Assembly: GCA_000697475.1 (NCBI GenBank)
Contig: JNEU01001134.1
Location: 59,922-123,921, forward strand
Length of the DNA stretch: 64,000 nucleotides
Origin: Lichtheimia corymbifera B2541
Lineage: Eukaryota > Mucoromycota > Mucoromycetes > Mucorales > Lichtheimiaceae
Direction of reading: 5' to 3'
Part shown: in pieces, positions 36,787 to 47,952 of the stretch
How the letters are laid out: each line of letters starts with the position of its first letter
Numbering within the stretch: the first letter of the stretch is position 1
Notes under the pieces: generated by a model
Seen by the model: only the letters and a program-made list of their open reading frames with translations
Database searches by the model: none
Told to the model about the DNA's origin: nothing
Translations under genes and position numbers: made by a program

Positions 36787-38063
36787 ATTATTATATCACT
36801 ATACCCGCAGCTCTAGAAGATTCCTGCGTATCACATGTTGTAACGATAGAAATAGAGGATCATATATTGCTTATCTATTATTCCAAACATATTTACTCCT
36901 GGTTTGACAGCTATGGTGTCACACATAATAATGGGATCGACCGATCTTCAAGGGGGGTTTGTTTAAAAACATCATCACCAAATGTCCCATTTCTGTACCT
37001 TGAGCATATGTAGTGTTGTGCGTGTGGGTTACGTGCACAGGAAAAAGAATAACAAGTTGTCGATCCAAAATGACAAGGGGTATCCCCACATACTTCAATT
37101 TACATGTTTGCCCATCATAAAATGATCATATCATCATAACGCCTAATCACGTTATTCATCTCCCAAACATCAGGTTTCTCTACATAGCAAGGTAGCATCA
37201 TGCGCACACACAACCCAATATGTACACTGATCCGCTTTCTTTGTTGGGTTAGTTCTAGCCAGCTCCCAAAGTGCACCCACACTCCTATTTTATCTTAGCG
37301 TCTTGTTTACATTGACGTTACACCGAGTCGCATGGATGTAACTAGATGCAAATGCGTATATGCCGAGAATACAAATAGAGTCATCATCGCCGTAAAAGAG
37401 CAAACGGGTTGCTGCGAATAAGGATTGATTGTATAATAAGACATGTCATCATTTCCTTGGCACAGTGACGGAAGCAATCATCAACATAAATATTCAATCT
37501 TACGTACACATTTTACCCCTGGAAGTAATACGGCACGTACGTCTTCATCTATGGCAATTATGATTCGCGCAAGGTGCACTTTTTAGCCGATGGGGCTGCG
37601 CTTTTGTTTATATCTTGATGCTTTAATCCGAGAATACAATTTCCACGATCACAGGAAGAGGAATCCTTTATTCCCATGCCAGGTTCACTAGGTACGCGGT
37701 ATTGACAGGCGCGTTCATTGCATTTGTGTGCTGACTTTGATTATGATTACGAGAGGAAAAGATCATCGAGGGGAATCGAACAAAATCATTCTAGTCAATG
37801 CAGCTCTGCAATCCTGCAACAATGCAAGAGAAGAAGAGGGTTAATACGGGATTATGAAAGCGAGCACACGATAAGTCGTGCTGAATAATGCATTTCTCCT
37901 CTGTGAGAAAACCAAATCGTCCGGGCCCGTGTTCGGATTATGTGTGTGAGAAATCAACTACCGCCACACAGATTTTGGAGGAAGGATATAAATATGGAGA
38001 GAAGCTGAGTGTCGTTGTCTTTTTGTACTTTACACGCACACACACACACGCCACAAACAAAGC
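36787..38063. other. Intergenic region
   Basis: About 1.28 kb with the promoter of the aldolase-like gene. A (CA)n run lies at about 38035-38048, just before that start codon. No gene is supported. Confidence 0.5.
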
Positions 38064-39239
38064 ATGATGACAACGTAAGCATATGCATTCTCGGGTGCAT
38101 CCATTTGCCTGATCAGCATGATTGCATTCTTTTCTCACAGTGAAGAAGGCGTCCGTCAACCTATCAAACAACAGCGAGAGCCTGGAAAATATGCCATCTT
38201 TTTGCGTTCCAAGCGCAAGGTGGTGCTTACTGGAACTGAGACTGAAGAAGAGGCTCGTGCAGCTGAAAATGAACCTATTTCTATCCCACAACTACCCACA
38301 TTCCATGACGTCCATGAGCAACGTGTGCATATGAAGCAAAAGTTGGCGGCTGGTTTCCGTATCATGGCTCAGCTTGGTTATGATGAAGGTGTAGCAGGTT
38401 TGTACCCGTGTGATAGAAGCGATTGCGTAACATGCGCTCATTGTGATCCCTTGTACCACCTATGTATTGCCAGGCCATTTGACTTGCCGTGATCCAGAGT
38501 ATGAAGACCTATTTTGGTAAGACGATGGTGAAGGGATCATAGCAGGTTCCAATCTTACATATCTATCTTGCATATACACAGGGTCAATCCATTTGGCAAG
38601 TACTTTGGTCACATTAAAGCCAGTGATTTGATCCTTGTTGATCACGAGGGCAAAATTGTGCGTGGTAATACAACTGTCAACAAGGCGGCATTTATGATCC
38701 ATGGTGCCATTCATCAAGCTCGTCCCGATGTTATTTGTGCTGTCCATACGTAAGTGGCCCAAAAGTGCTCCTGCATACACCACCACTAATTTCAATGCAG
38801 CCACTCCATGTATGGCAAAACTTTCTCAACCCTGGGTCGTGAGTTGCTACCCATTTCTCAAGATGCATGCGCTTTTTACAAGTCCCACTCAATCTATCCT
38901 GATTTCGGTGGCGTGGTATATACGCCTGAGGAAGGTCAACGACTCGTGGAAGCACTCGGATCGCACAATAAGGCCATGATTTTGCAAAACCACGGCTTAC
39001 TTACAACTGGCAAGACCGTGGATGAAGCCGTTTGGTGGTTCATTAGTATGGATCGTTGCTGCGAATCTCAATTGATTGCTGAAGCAGCATCACCTAATGG
39101 CTACAAGGATCTCAAGGTGGTGGATCATGAAGTAGCTTTGGGCGTGCACAAGAATATTGGAGATAGCCAAGCAGGATATATGCAATTCCAACCAATGTAT
39201 GCCAAGATTGTCAAGGAGCAACCTGATCTGCTGGAATAA
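38064..39239 (+). CDS. Class II aldolase/adducin-domain protein
   Basis: Five exons (38064-38074, 38141-38397, 38474-38516, 38582-38749, 38801-39239) give about 305 residues. The 11-nt first exon codes MMT plus two bases. The domain shows FRIMAQLGYDEGVAGHLTCR, WVNPFGKYFGHIKASDLILV, DVICAVHTHSMYG with the zinc-binding His-x-His pair, and MILQNHGLLTTGKTVDEA with the third metal-binding His. Bacterial relatives are fuculose- and ribulose-phosphate aldolases or epimerases. Fungal proteins of this length are common, but their substrate is unknown, so only the domain is claimed. An Asp/Glu acid is not certain from sequence alone. The neighbours give no pathway hint. Confidence 0.88.
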
Positions 39240-39726
39240 GAACAAATAAATGCATGCATGTTTTCTTCTTTTACCCGACAACGATATTGCAGGAATTCAA
39301 GTACTAAGACAAATCAGCTTGTTAGTTTACAACATGTGCGTGTAGTTACCCAGCTTGATGATTATTGGCTTGCGATCGTTTACATGGCAATCGTACTCCT
39401 TGATGTTGATGTTCTATTCTTTTTGGTTATTTTTGTTTCACGCTCCCTCTCCTCTCCCGTTCCCTTGGTTCTTTCTCGTGCTTTAATTATTGCTGATAAG
39501 ACATGGTAAAAACAGAGAGTATCTTTTGATTGCTTTTGGAGTGGGTGGAAAGGGAAAGGCATACGTAGTGATAACGGAAAACAGAAAATGTACGTGTGTC
39601 AATGAATGATACTGTAGCAAAGGGGATATACATTGAAATCAAGGAGTGGGTATTTCATATCATAGTCCATATTGATAGCGATAACGTGTGAGCGTGTGTG
39701 TGTGCGTGTGTGAAAAAAGCCATCCA
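39240..39726. other. Intergenic region between convergent genes
   Basis: About 0.49 kb of 3' flanks with a TG-rich run near 39690-39712. No gene is seen. Confidence 0.5.
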
Positions 39727-40797
39727 CTACTTTGAGTCCTTTTTGGCGGTATCCTCATCCTTCTTGGCAGTAGCATGATGTAGCAGTTTCCTGGCATTGT
39801 CCAGCATAAGGTGGAAGGCATCACCACGTTTGGCACTGTCCCAAAAGCGACTCAGGAAGGCAGCTTGGGTGCCATCTTGCCATGATTGAATATAGCGTTG
39901 TGTGAGGTGCTGGAGTGGCGTTAGTGCTATAGTTGCAATGCGTTGTGCTAAATAAAAAATATATTGAGTACCAAGGACTGGGTCAAACAAGACAAGCAAA
40001 AGGAAGAACACCAAAGCGGCGGTCGATGATGACTGTACCATCCTCGCCAGAGCGATTCCACCGTTCACCCAGGTCAACTGTGTAATAGTCAGCACTAGAT
40101 AATAGAGATAAAGGTGATGAGTGCTTTTTCCACGCATACATGGGCAACATTACTGCTTCTTTTGGGAAATCGTTTTTTCTATATGAGAGAGCACGTGATG
40201 AGTTTTCATGCTATATAACCGATGCTGGGTACCCGTTCCTCCATACGTCATAATTATGGGCGATCTATATAATACTACACACATACCCGCACTATGCTCC
40301 AAACACCGCGCTCGAGTCGTTGCCACCACCAACCAAAGCCCTTGGAATGGATTCCATGATGATAATGAATTCGATGATCTGCCCTGTTGTTGATATGGCA
40401 TTGCTGCTTTATTATGTTGTTTCTGTTTTCGGTGATCTTTTAATAGGCACACCATACGACAATCATCATCTTCACCAGAAGGGATGACATCGTTGTTGCT
40501 ATCTGATGATGATCGTTGTCGTTTTGTTTTGGTGAGCATATAACAGCGTTCTGTAAAGAGAGCTTCCGACGACGAATGAGCACCGCCTTGGACAATGCGT
40601 GTGAAGCGAATGAGAGATCGTCGAGTGTCATTGGGTTTTTTACGTTCTGGCAAAGGTTCAGCTGACCACCAAGGCGATAAAAGTGATGATGGGTTTTTGG
40701 TTGGTGGTGGTGTGGGTGGAGGTACGGGTGGTGGCGTGAGCGTGGATTCCTTTGATCGGTTGTCATCATTGTTATTGCTGCTCTTATTATCTTTCAT
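39727..40797 (-). CDS. Unrecognised Pro-rich membrane protein
   Basis: Two open frames combine in phase if exon 1 (40797-40287, donor GTATGT) joins exon 2 (40094-39727, acceptor ATCTAG), giving about 292 residues. The N-terminus is hydrophilic with Asn/Asp/Ser and a Pro-rich stretch (TPPPVPPPTPPP). The middle is Lys/Arg/Ser-rich. The C-terminal third holds ITQLTWVNGGIALARMVQSS and a strong hydrophobic segment (TAALVFFLLLVLFDPVLG), then a charged Lys/Asp-rich end. I recognise no family. It may be a single- or double-pass membrane protein. The splice model rests on phase agreement and site quality only. Confidence 0.55.
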
Positions 40798-42558
40798 TGT
40801 GTGTTGTGCTTGTATCGATATACAGAATCAAGGAAATAAAGAAAAGAAGGATGGGTGTAACGATCCATGTCAAAAAGCAAATGGGCTCCTTTATATATCA
40901 TGCGTGTGTGTACAAATCCATGCTATGCGTATCTTGACGAAATTGTAAAGTTGCCGGCGTCATATCAGACCCCCAAACCCTCTCTCACTCTCACGTATAC
41001 ACACTCAGCCTGTGTTCACAATCATCCAACACTTGTTCTCCTGTAGGACAACCCCTCACAAAAAAACCACCCCCCTACTACTACATTATCTTTCTTGCTC
41101 CCCCAACATTTGCTCCTTTATCCTCATTGGGAGATTTTCTTTCTTATCTTATCCATCATCATTAATGCTGATATCCCCACATGAAAGCCAAGCTCACTCT
41201 TTGTGTGAGAATTCATGGAACGCACAATGATCATACGCTCATTATCCCATGTATCATTTCATTTTCATCTTCATCATCCTATGCATTGTCAAGAATTGTA
41301 TATTGTACGTAGTCATTTTGCCCTCAAGTATTCGCACATACATACATCGCCCTCAATAATACGGGATCATATCCCTTTTGGCTGATCAGCAACAAGCTCA
41401 TTGGGGTCCAACAACATTCAGCCGGCGCTAGAACACTATTTTGACTGAATCAGAGGATGTATGTATGTGTGGACTTCGTCTTGTGCAATGTTTATATATT
41501 TGGTTTGGTTGCCCCGATTTGCCCACGCTTGGTGCACCGGTCCTTTTTTCTGCAAAGGCAAGTGCAAACAAGCATCACACATTTTTTCTTGATATAACAG
41601 CATTCACGAGAGCTGCTCTTATGAATTTGGGGGTGATGGAAAGGATCGCAAGATTACACGAACAACCACATGTCGTCCGCTTGGACCATCACCTTCATCT
41701 TCCGATCTGATTTCATTGTTGCTGTTGTCCTTTTGTAGACGCTCTGAATGTGCTGGGGATCGTCATATACAAGTATTAAGACAAGCATCAGCATCAAAGG
41801 ATGGTGTATGATCCGATCGATTGACCTCTTTTTCTTTGCGTCAATTCCATGTAGTATACCCTCCACTTGGACGTTGTGGCTGTACATACAGCAATACGAT
41901 ATATAATTAGGATTATTAATTGCTGTTGTTGGGTGTCATTTTCTCTTCCAATAGTCCTTTTTGAATCCACTTGCAATAGGTTCACGGCACATTTTTGAAG
42001 GATACCGTTCTTCACTTGGAATATAATTGATAATAAGGCAATGAGTAATATCCCGTTCTTTGAAAAGAAGAAGACACGCGCATTTGACGAAGCGGCAATT
42101 TGTGTATTCTGATGATAGTTCGGACTAACTAATTGCATAAGCGGGTGTGGAGTTTGTTACATGCTGTTGGGTCCCCCCGCCATAACATGCATGGGATGAC
42201 AATGGCATTCACAGAATGACCGATGAAAAAGATAAAGCTCAACATGGTAATCATCATGTGACAAAGACCTACTGCTTTTGTTTGACATTTCCATATCTTA
42301 TCCCTTTATCTAAGCTCACCAAAGCATTATTGACCTATTTCCAATTTTATTTAACTGGATGATATCATTACAACAACAATCAATATTCAAGCCTATCTAC
42401 TACTTGTGGGGTGTCAAAGAAGCTGTAGACATGGCACATCGGATCGTATCGGAACGCAAAGCCTACTCGAAAGCATCAGCATAATCACGCGATACGCATT
42501 TCCAGCAGTTACCCAACCAGCTTGTGCGCGTACCTTTCTTTCTTTACATTTCGTTGCT
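40798..42558. other. Intergenic region
   Basis: About 1.76 kb between divergent genes. Short frames on both strands have no motif. Open sequence continues in frame upstream of the UMP-CMP kinase ATG from 42406 but contains no earlier ATG. Confidence 0.5.
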
Positions 42559-43374
<816 letters not shown>

Positions 43375-43636
43375 CGACTTTTAGATTGACGCCTCGAGTA
43401 CTATTAGATGCTATATCCCACTGTATTTCTCACATACGATTCCCAAGTCTCGTTGGCAACACTTGAATAAAGAAGCCACAGTCTCCTTTTAATCCATTCT
43501 TTGCTTTCGTTGTGTGGCTCTTTGTCTGGATCACATTCCTTGTTGTCAACCTCATGGTTATATAAGAGCACCAGATGAATATCCACAAAATCAACGTAAA
43601 CTCCCTCTTCTCTTTCTTACTCTGAGCTTTTTAACC

Positions 43637-43858
43637 ATGTATTCCAGCCGCTTCCTTATCACCAACCTGATGGTTATCCTTGTTCTCTTTATGGGTCTTA
43701 CGAATGCTCATCCCAAAAGGCGATCCACTATCGACGCATGTGTTCCTGAGGAATTCAGACACTGCTTAAACTATTGCAAGACCAAATATGGCTCACCCGA
43801 GAATGCAGTAATTTGCCATTATGATGGAGTTTGTGAATGTCGTACTCCTACACATTGA
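43637..43858 (+). CDS. Secreted defensin-like cysteine-rich peptide (CS-alpha-beta type)
   Basis: Intronless 73-codon gene. It has a signal peptide (about residues 1-24, MYSSRFLITNLMVILVLFMG then LTNA), a short HPKRR pro-segment with a dibasic site suited to a Kex2-type protease, and a mature part of about 44 residues with six cysteines. The spacing is C-x7-C-x3-C-x12-C-x5-C-x1-C. The C-x3-C and C-x-C pairs are the signature of the cysteine-stabilised alpha-beta fold seen in defensins and related peptides. It is probably extracellular, with antimicrobial or signalling roles both possible. The family call rests on cysteine spacing alone. It lies 262 nt downstream of the UMP-CMP kinase on the same strand. 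Confidence 0.72.
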   Translation: MYSSRFLITNLMVILVLFMGLTNAHPKRRSTIDACVPEEFRHCLNYCKTKYGSPENAVICHYDGVCECRTPTH

Positions 43859-44774
43859 TAGACAGCAGAAATCATTGTCGTGGCAATACCCAATCCCATG
43901 CAAACTATCCATCCAACTGTTGTTGTCATTGTCTTTCACTGTCGTCATTGTGTATGCTTGAATAAAACGTGATTTTGTATCCAGGTACATCAATTCACAA
44001 CCACGTCTATCCTTATTTCCTATGATTGTATGATGTCGGCCGTGGCCAGACGATCGTTTTTACGTCACACGACACCAGCATACTATGCAGCGTGTTGCAC
44101 CACTATATTAGACCCCGAAATCGAGCGGCATAAAAGTTGCCGCTTTGTCCACGTGATCAGCATCACGTGGCATTCGCTTGTTGTTGATGCCACATGCCAG
44201 GCTATTTTTCGTTCATTCCCCTCAACTATGCTGAAATACATTATATCCTGGTATCGCTCAGCACACCAAATATACTGTGAGTCCAAACGTCTTGTTTCAT
44301 GCCAAGCGAAAGCTTTGAATCATGTCGCAGCTTAGAAAATGCTACATAGTCCACAACAATAACAACCTTATCCTCTTTAAAGCTCTGATTCTATATATAT
44401 ATTCTTGATATCTTCCTAATGATTGCTGACTATGAAGTTTGCGGTTGCATTAAAAGATGAAACTTTTCTTTCAAGACCCATCTTCTAGGTAATATGGCTA
44501 TAGTGGGATGTCATCATCCGTCAAACCGATAAGTGTATCACGGATATAGACTGAAGCACTGCCGACATAGTGATCTCCCGGCGCTAAATAGGCATCAGGT
44601 TCACGCTGATCGAAAAAGCCAGATGTATGCCGGCTAAAGATTCAGCTTCACCACGGTTAATTATTTAACGTCAAATTGGTATCCGGCTAAACACCTAGAT
44701 CAGTGCTACGTCCTTTCATATTCACCGCACATTGTATAACTTTTATTTACAATGATCCAATCCATTCTATATTT
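43859..44774. other. Intergenic region with E-box palindrome and uncertain ORFs
   Basis: About 0.9 kb between convergent genes. A 101-codon frame at 44030-44335 (plus strand) begins MMSAVARRSFLRHT, which looks like a mitochondrial presequence, but I recognise no family and do not call it. A minus-strand frame at about 44482-44640 reads as a possible exon. The palindrome at 44149-44170 is listed separately. Confidence 0.4.
44149..44170. promoter_or_regulatory. Perfect inverted repeat of two CACGTG E-boxes
   Basis: CCACGTGAT and ATCACGTGG are separated by four bases (CAGC). Each arm contains CACGTG, the site bound by bHLH factors such as Cbf1, Pho4 and USF. No called gene starts next to it, so function is uncertain. 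Confidence 0.5.
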
Positions 44775-46627
44775 CTATCTACCCGACTGATCATAGGCCT
44801 TTCGTTTTTTAGCTAAAAGAGAAGAAAGGATCAGCCATGAAACGTCTGAGCTTGTTCAATGTCAACTTACGATCTCGAAGAACGCTGTATGCAGCTGAGA
44901 TGGCTTTGAATCTATCGGTAGCCTTTTTCTTGTCGTTGGGATCGGAGTAGCGATCAGGATGATGTTTCATTGCAAGGCTACGTGTCATCACCATTAGCAT
45001 CATCTATATATATCATTTGCAAATAATTTACCCTCGAAAAGCAGATTGGATATCTGCAGTATTGGCCGTGGGTGAGACACCAAGAGCCTTATAGTATCCT
45101 TTGGGATCTCTGTCGGGGGATGTATCGCTCCACGTTCGTCTTCCCGATTGACTCTCATAGTCCTGCTTCCATGTTCGATAGCGATATTGATCCTCAAATG
45201 CATTAAATGCCTTCACCCAATCCGAGTCCCAGATGTGAGGATCGTGTTCTTGTGCTCTTATCTCTTGCTGTCTTTTCCAATCGCGATATCTGAGAGAGAT
45301 GATAGGGGAATACACTGACACCAACGACGCAACAACCGTGGGAAGGATGATGCCGATCTACATCGGTAATCAATAACCCGTTTACCGGCATGTTTTGTCC
45401 TACTTACCCAAAATGAGCCGCTCATTCCACCAATACCGACACCACCTGTCATTGCCATTACGGTTGCCATGCCAACTACTGATGCAATAGCCACGCGGTT
45501 GGGATCGTAGACTCGGATGCCGCCCACTCTCAAGTCATGGCCATTCACAAATGTACGCAAATTCCTTCCGAGATAATGCACCGTATATACATATGCAGGA
45601 TAATACACAGGAGCACAATGAATATCGTCAACGTGGACCTCGACTTGCACAAGGCGAGTATCATCCGCACTGTACTTGCGTCTCAAAAAATCGTCTGCAT
45701 AAGCTTCTTCCGAGTCTTGAATGTAGGATCGAGCAAAGCGTAAGGCAGTCGTTGGATACAAATAAAACGGATCCACTTTGCGATTGATATTTCGATATGC
45801 TGCTGCCAGATCAGAATAAGCTGGTCGATCCAATAGCTGGGGTGTGAATTGGGTAGCTTCTTGCAAACTTTGACAACTGCGAATGGCATTCACCAGCCCT
45901 CGTCTATACTTGTGTGATCCATAAATATGCATGCCAACGTGCTCCAACGGTGAATATTCATGTGACCAACGGTATCGTTCGTTCACCCAGGACTAAAATA
46001 CACGTAGCCGTTTAATATGATAATGATGATATATCCAACCGGACGGCTTACCCAATGCGTATCATATCCCACTTCATTTCGACGTGTTGCTGGGTTGTAT
46101 CGATTGCGTAACACTCGATGACCCTATAGCCCCTTTGTAAGCGATAATGAAACCATCCACCTGCCAAAAGAAGAAGTGTGAAACAAAAACCAACCACTTG
46201 TGCCTGGACGATCTCCACGCGAACACGAGCAGAAACGATCCAGAATGGCAAAAAGATCTCTTCGGGAGGACCAGTCGTCTTTACACGTGCAGAGAAGAAA
46301 CCTTTGCCATGGTAGTCTTCAAAGATCTATTTTCCGATGTTGACATGTGAGCAAGTTTCCATGACAGAGTTGATCGTGGGGGGGGTTTTCTTACGTTGTC
46401 AGCAGCCTTGACGTGTTGTGTAAATGGAATGGCACGCAATTTCTCGCGAGGAGGGCCTGATCCTGATTGAGAGGCATAAGAGCGGAAGAATGGTTTAAGA
46501 GAAGGGAGTCTACAACGGAAGAATAAGATCATGCCGCACGCTTCGATACCTGCAGCGCCACTTACTCAGTCCATGATGGCAACCACGACCTAGCTGGAAT
46601 TGAACCAACAACCACGCACACGCCCAT
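44775..46627 (-). CDS. Mitochondrial-type membrane protein with C-terminal J domain
   Basis: Eight exons (46627-46566, 46509-46395, 46326-46195, 46123-46052, 45992-45408, 45357-45032, 44977-44871, 44812-44775) join in phase to about 478 residues. The N-terminus (MGVCVVVGSIPARSWLPSW, then LPSLKPFFRSYASQ) is basic and lacks acidic residues at first, suggesting mitochondrial import. The middle has RNRYNPATRRNEVGYDTHW and a long conserved-looking globular part, then two hydrophobic segments (about 300-345). The C-terminal J domain is split by two introns: GYYKALGVSPTANTADIQSA, the HPD motif in MKHHPDRYSDPN, and AYSVLRDPKKRKAYDQSGR. J domains stimulate Hsp70 ATPases. A mitochondrial Hsp70 partner role is inference. 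An in-frame ATG at 46532 inside intron 1 offers a second N-terminus. Confidence 0.82.
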
Positions 46628-47873
46628 TTGCAAACCTTTACCCGTTCTCCATCATATCACTTTATCCAATGGCCCTATAATACGAGCATTCCATTTAATA
46701 GAGTCTCTTATTACTGTATCATAAAAACATGTCCGTGCCCATTGTATCAGCTTCAACTTTTATAGTGATGCTATGTGAAGTGTCCTAGTATAAAAATATG
46801 TTACCAATGTGCCTATCATCCTTTCCATGCAAGTAGTAAATGTCAGGAGCGACGTCTATGTGTTACATAGAATCAGTTTGGCGGAAAATGAATGATATTA
46901 CCCAAATACGGGTCATTTGTTCAGGCAATATCTTGGCAGTTTTGCCATGTAAGAGTTTGAAATATTGACATCATTGGTCTTCTGATCCACCATCCACTAT
47001 CATAAACCAGCAAAGTATATCCGGATAAGCGAACATAGGATTGTGTGGCTCGATTGAAACCTTATCGCATACATGCAGAGGAAACGGCAGCGGTAGATAC
47101 GACATTCCATCGGATCGGCTTTCCGCTGCATCCAGAATTTTAACCGAAAGTGCGAAATGATGCCGGCTTCCCGAAGTAAACATCTAGATTGCTATAGCAG
47201 TACCAAAGTATAACACCATTATAATCAATATAGCTATAACATTGATAAAGCTGTAAAGAAAATCAATGTTGCATAAGTTTCGCTATGCGTGTTTTTAAGC
47301 TGTTCAAACATAGCAGCGCACAAAACTGAGATACATTGGGTTTCAATGGGCGCACATGCTTGTATCAAAGAAAGGAGTGTGCCATGCCCGTAGTTTCAAT
47401 TGCCCATCGATTGACAAGACGATAAAGTATGCTACGACCGATTGACCGCTGAATACCGATTACACATCAAATATCAGGTCGACAGAAATGAGGGAAAGGA
47501 GGCAACCAGTCCTGCGGGGTGATGGGTTTCGAAATTGTAACGCAGTTGGCAAATGTTGATTACGCTGAAACTCAGTGTGCTGCCATGTGCTGCCCGCTGT
47601 AATGAGCAGTGGTTACTGCTGCTATGGGATCAGGCACAAAGCGTTTGGATTGATGGATTGAAGCTATCAAAGGTTGATTTTGCAATCAAAGATGATGGCG
47701 TAAAATGATAAAGATAGTATAAGGAGCTAATATGGTAATACGTGCCGTGGCAACATGTAGCACTTCGGCCACTTGTCCATGTTGAAAAAAGGGTAATCCT
47801 TTTCGCTTTTGGATCTACTCAAGTCCTCCATGGCTATATCATTTATCAATTGCTCGATTACTCAGCTAAGGAT
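46628..47873. other. 5' flank of ABC transporter copy 1
   Basis: About 1.2 kb. Blocks here are repeated in the same order upstream of copy 2: near 46919, 47385 and 47746 against 58501, 59049 and 59401. A minus-strand frame at 46971-47183 has a possible acceptor in front but no recognisable family. No tRNA is supported. Confidence 0.5.
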
Positions 47874-47883
47874 TATAAAAAGA
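47874..47883 (+). promoter_or_regulatory. TATA box of ABC transporter copy 1
   Basis: TATAAAAAGA lies 79 nt before the ATG and is exactly repeated 89 nt before the ATG of copy 2. Confidence 0.7.
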
Positions 47884-47952
47884 CAGTGTTTGCGATTCAG
47901 TTAGGATCACAGTTTATCTCCTCTCGGTTCTCGATTATATCCTAATCAGCTT

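Noticed and set aside
44030..44335. 101-codon frame with a presequence-like start
   Set aside because: No family recognised, and the E-box palindrome lies inside it; left uncalled.
46583..46613. tRNA-like T-arm and B-box on the minus strand (GTTGG TTCAATT CCAGC)
   Set aside because: The following seven bases find no partner acceptor strand upstream, no A-box or anticodon arm fits, and the stretch is better explained as the first coding exon of the J-domain protein.
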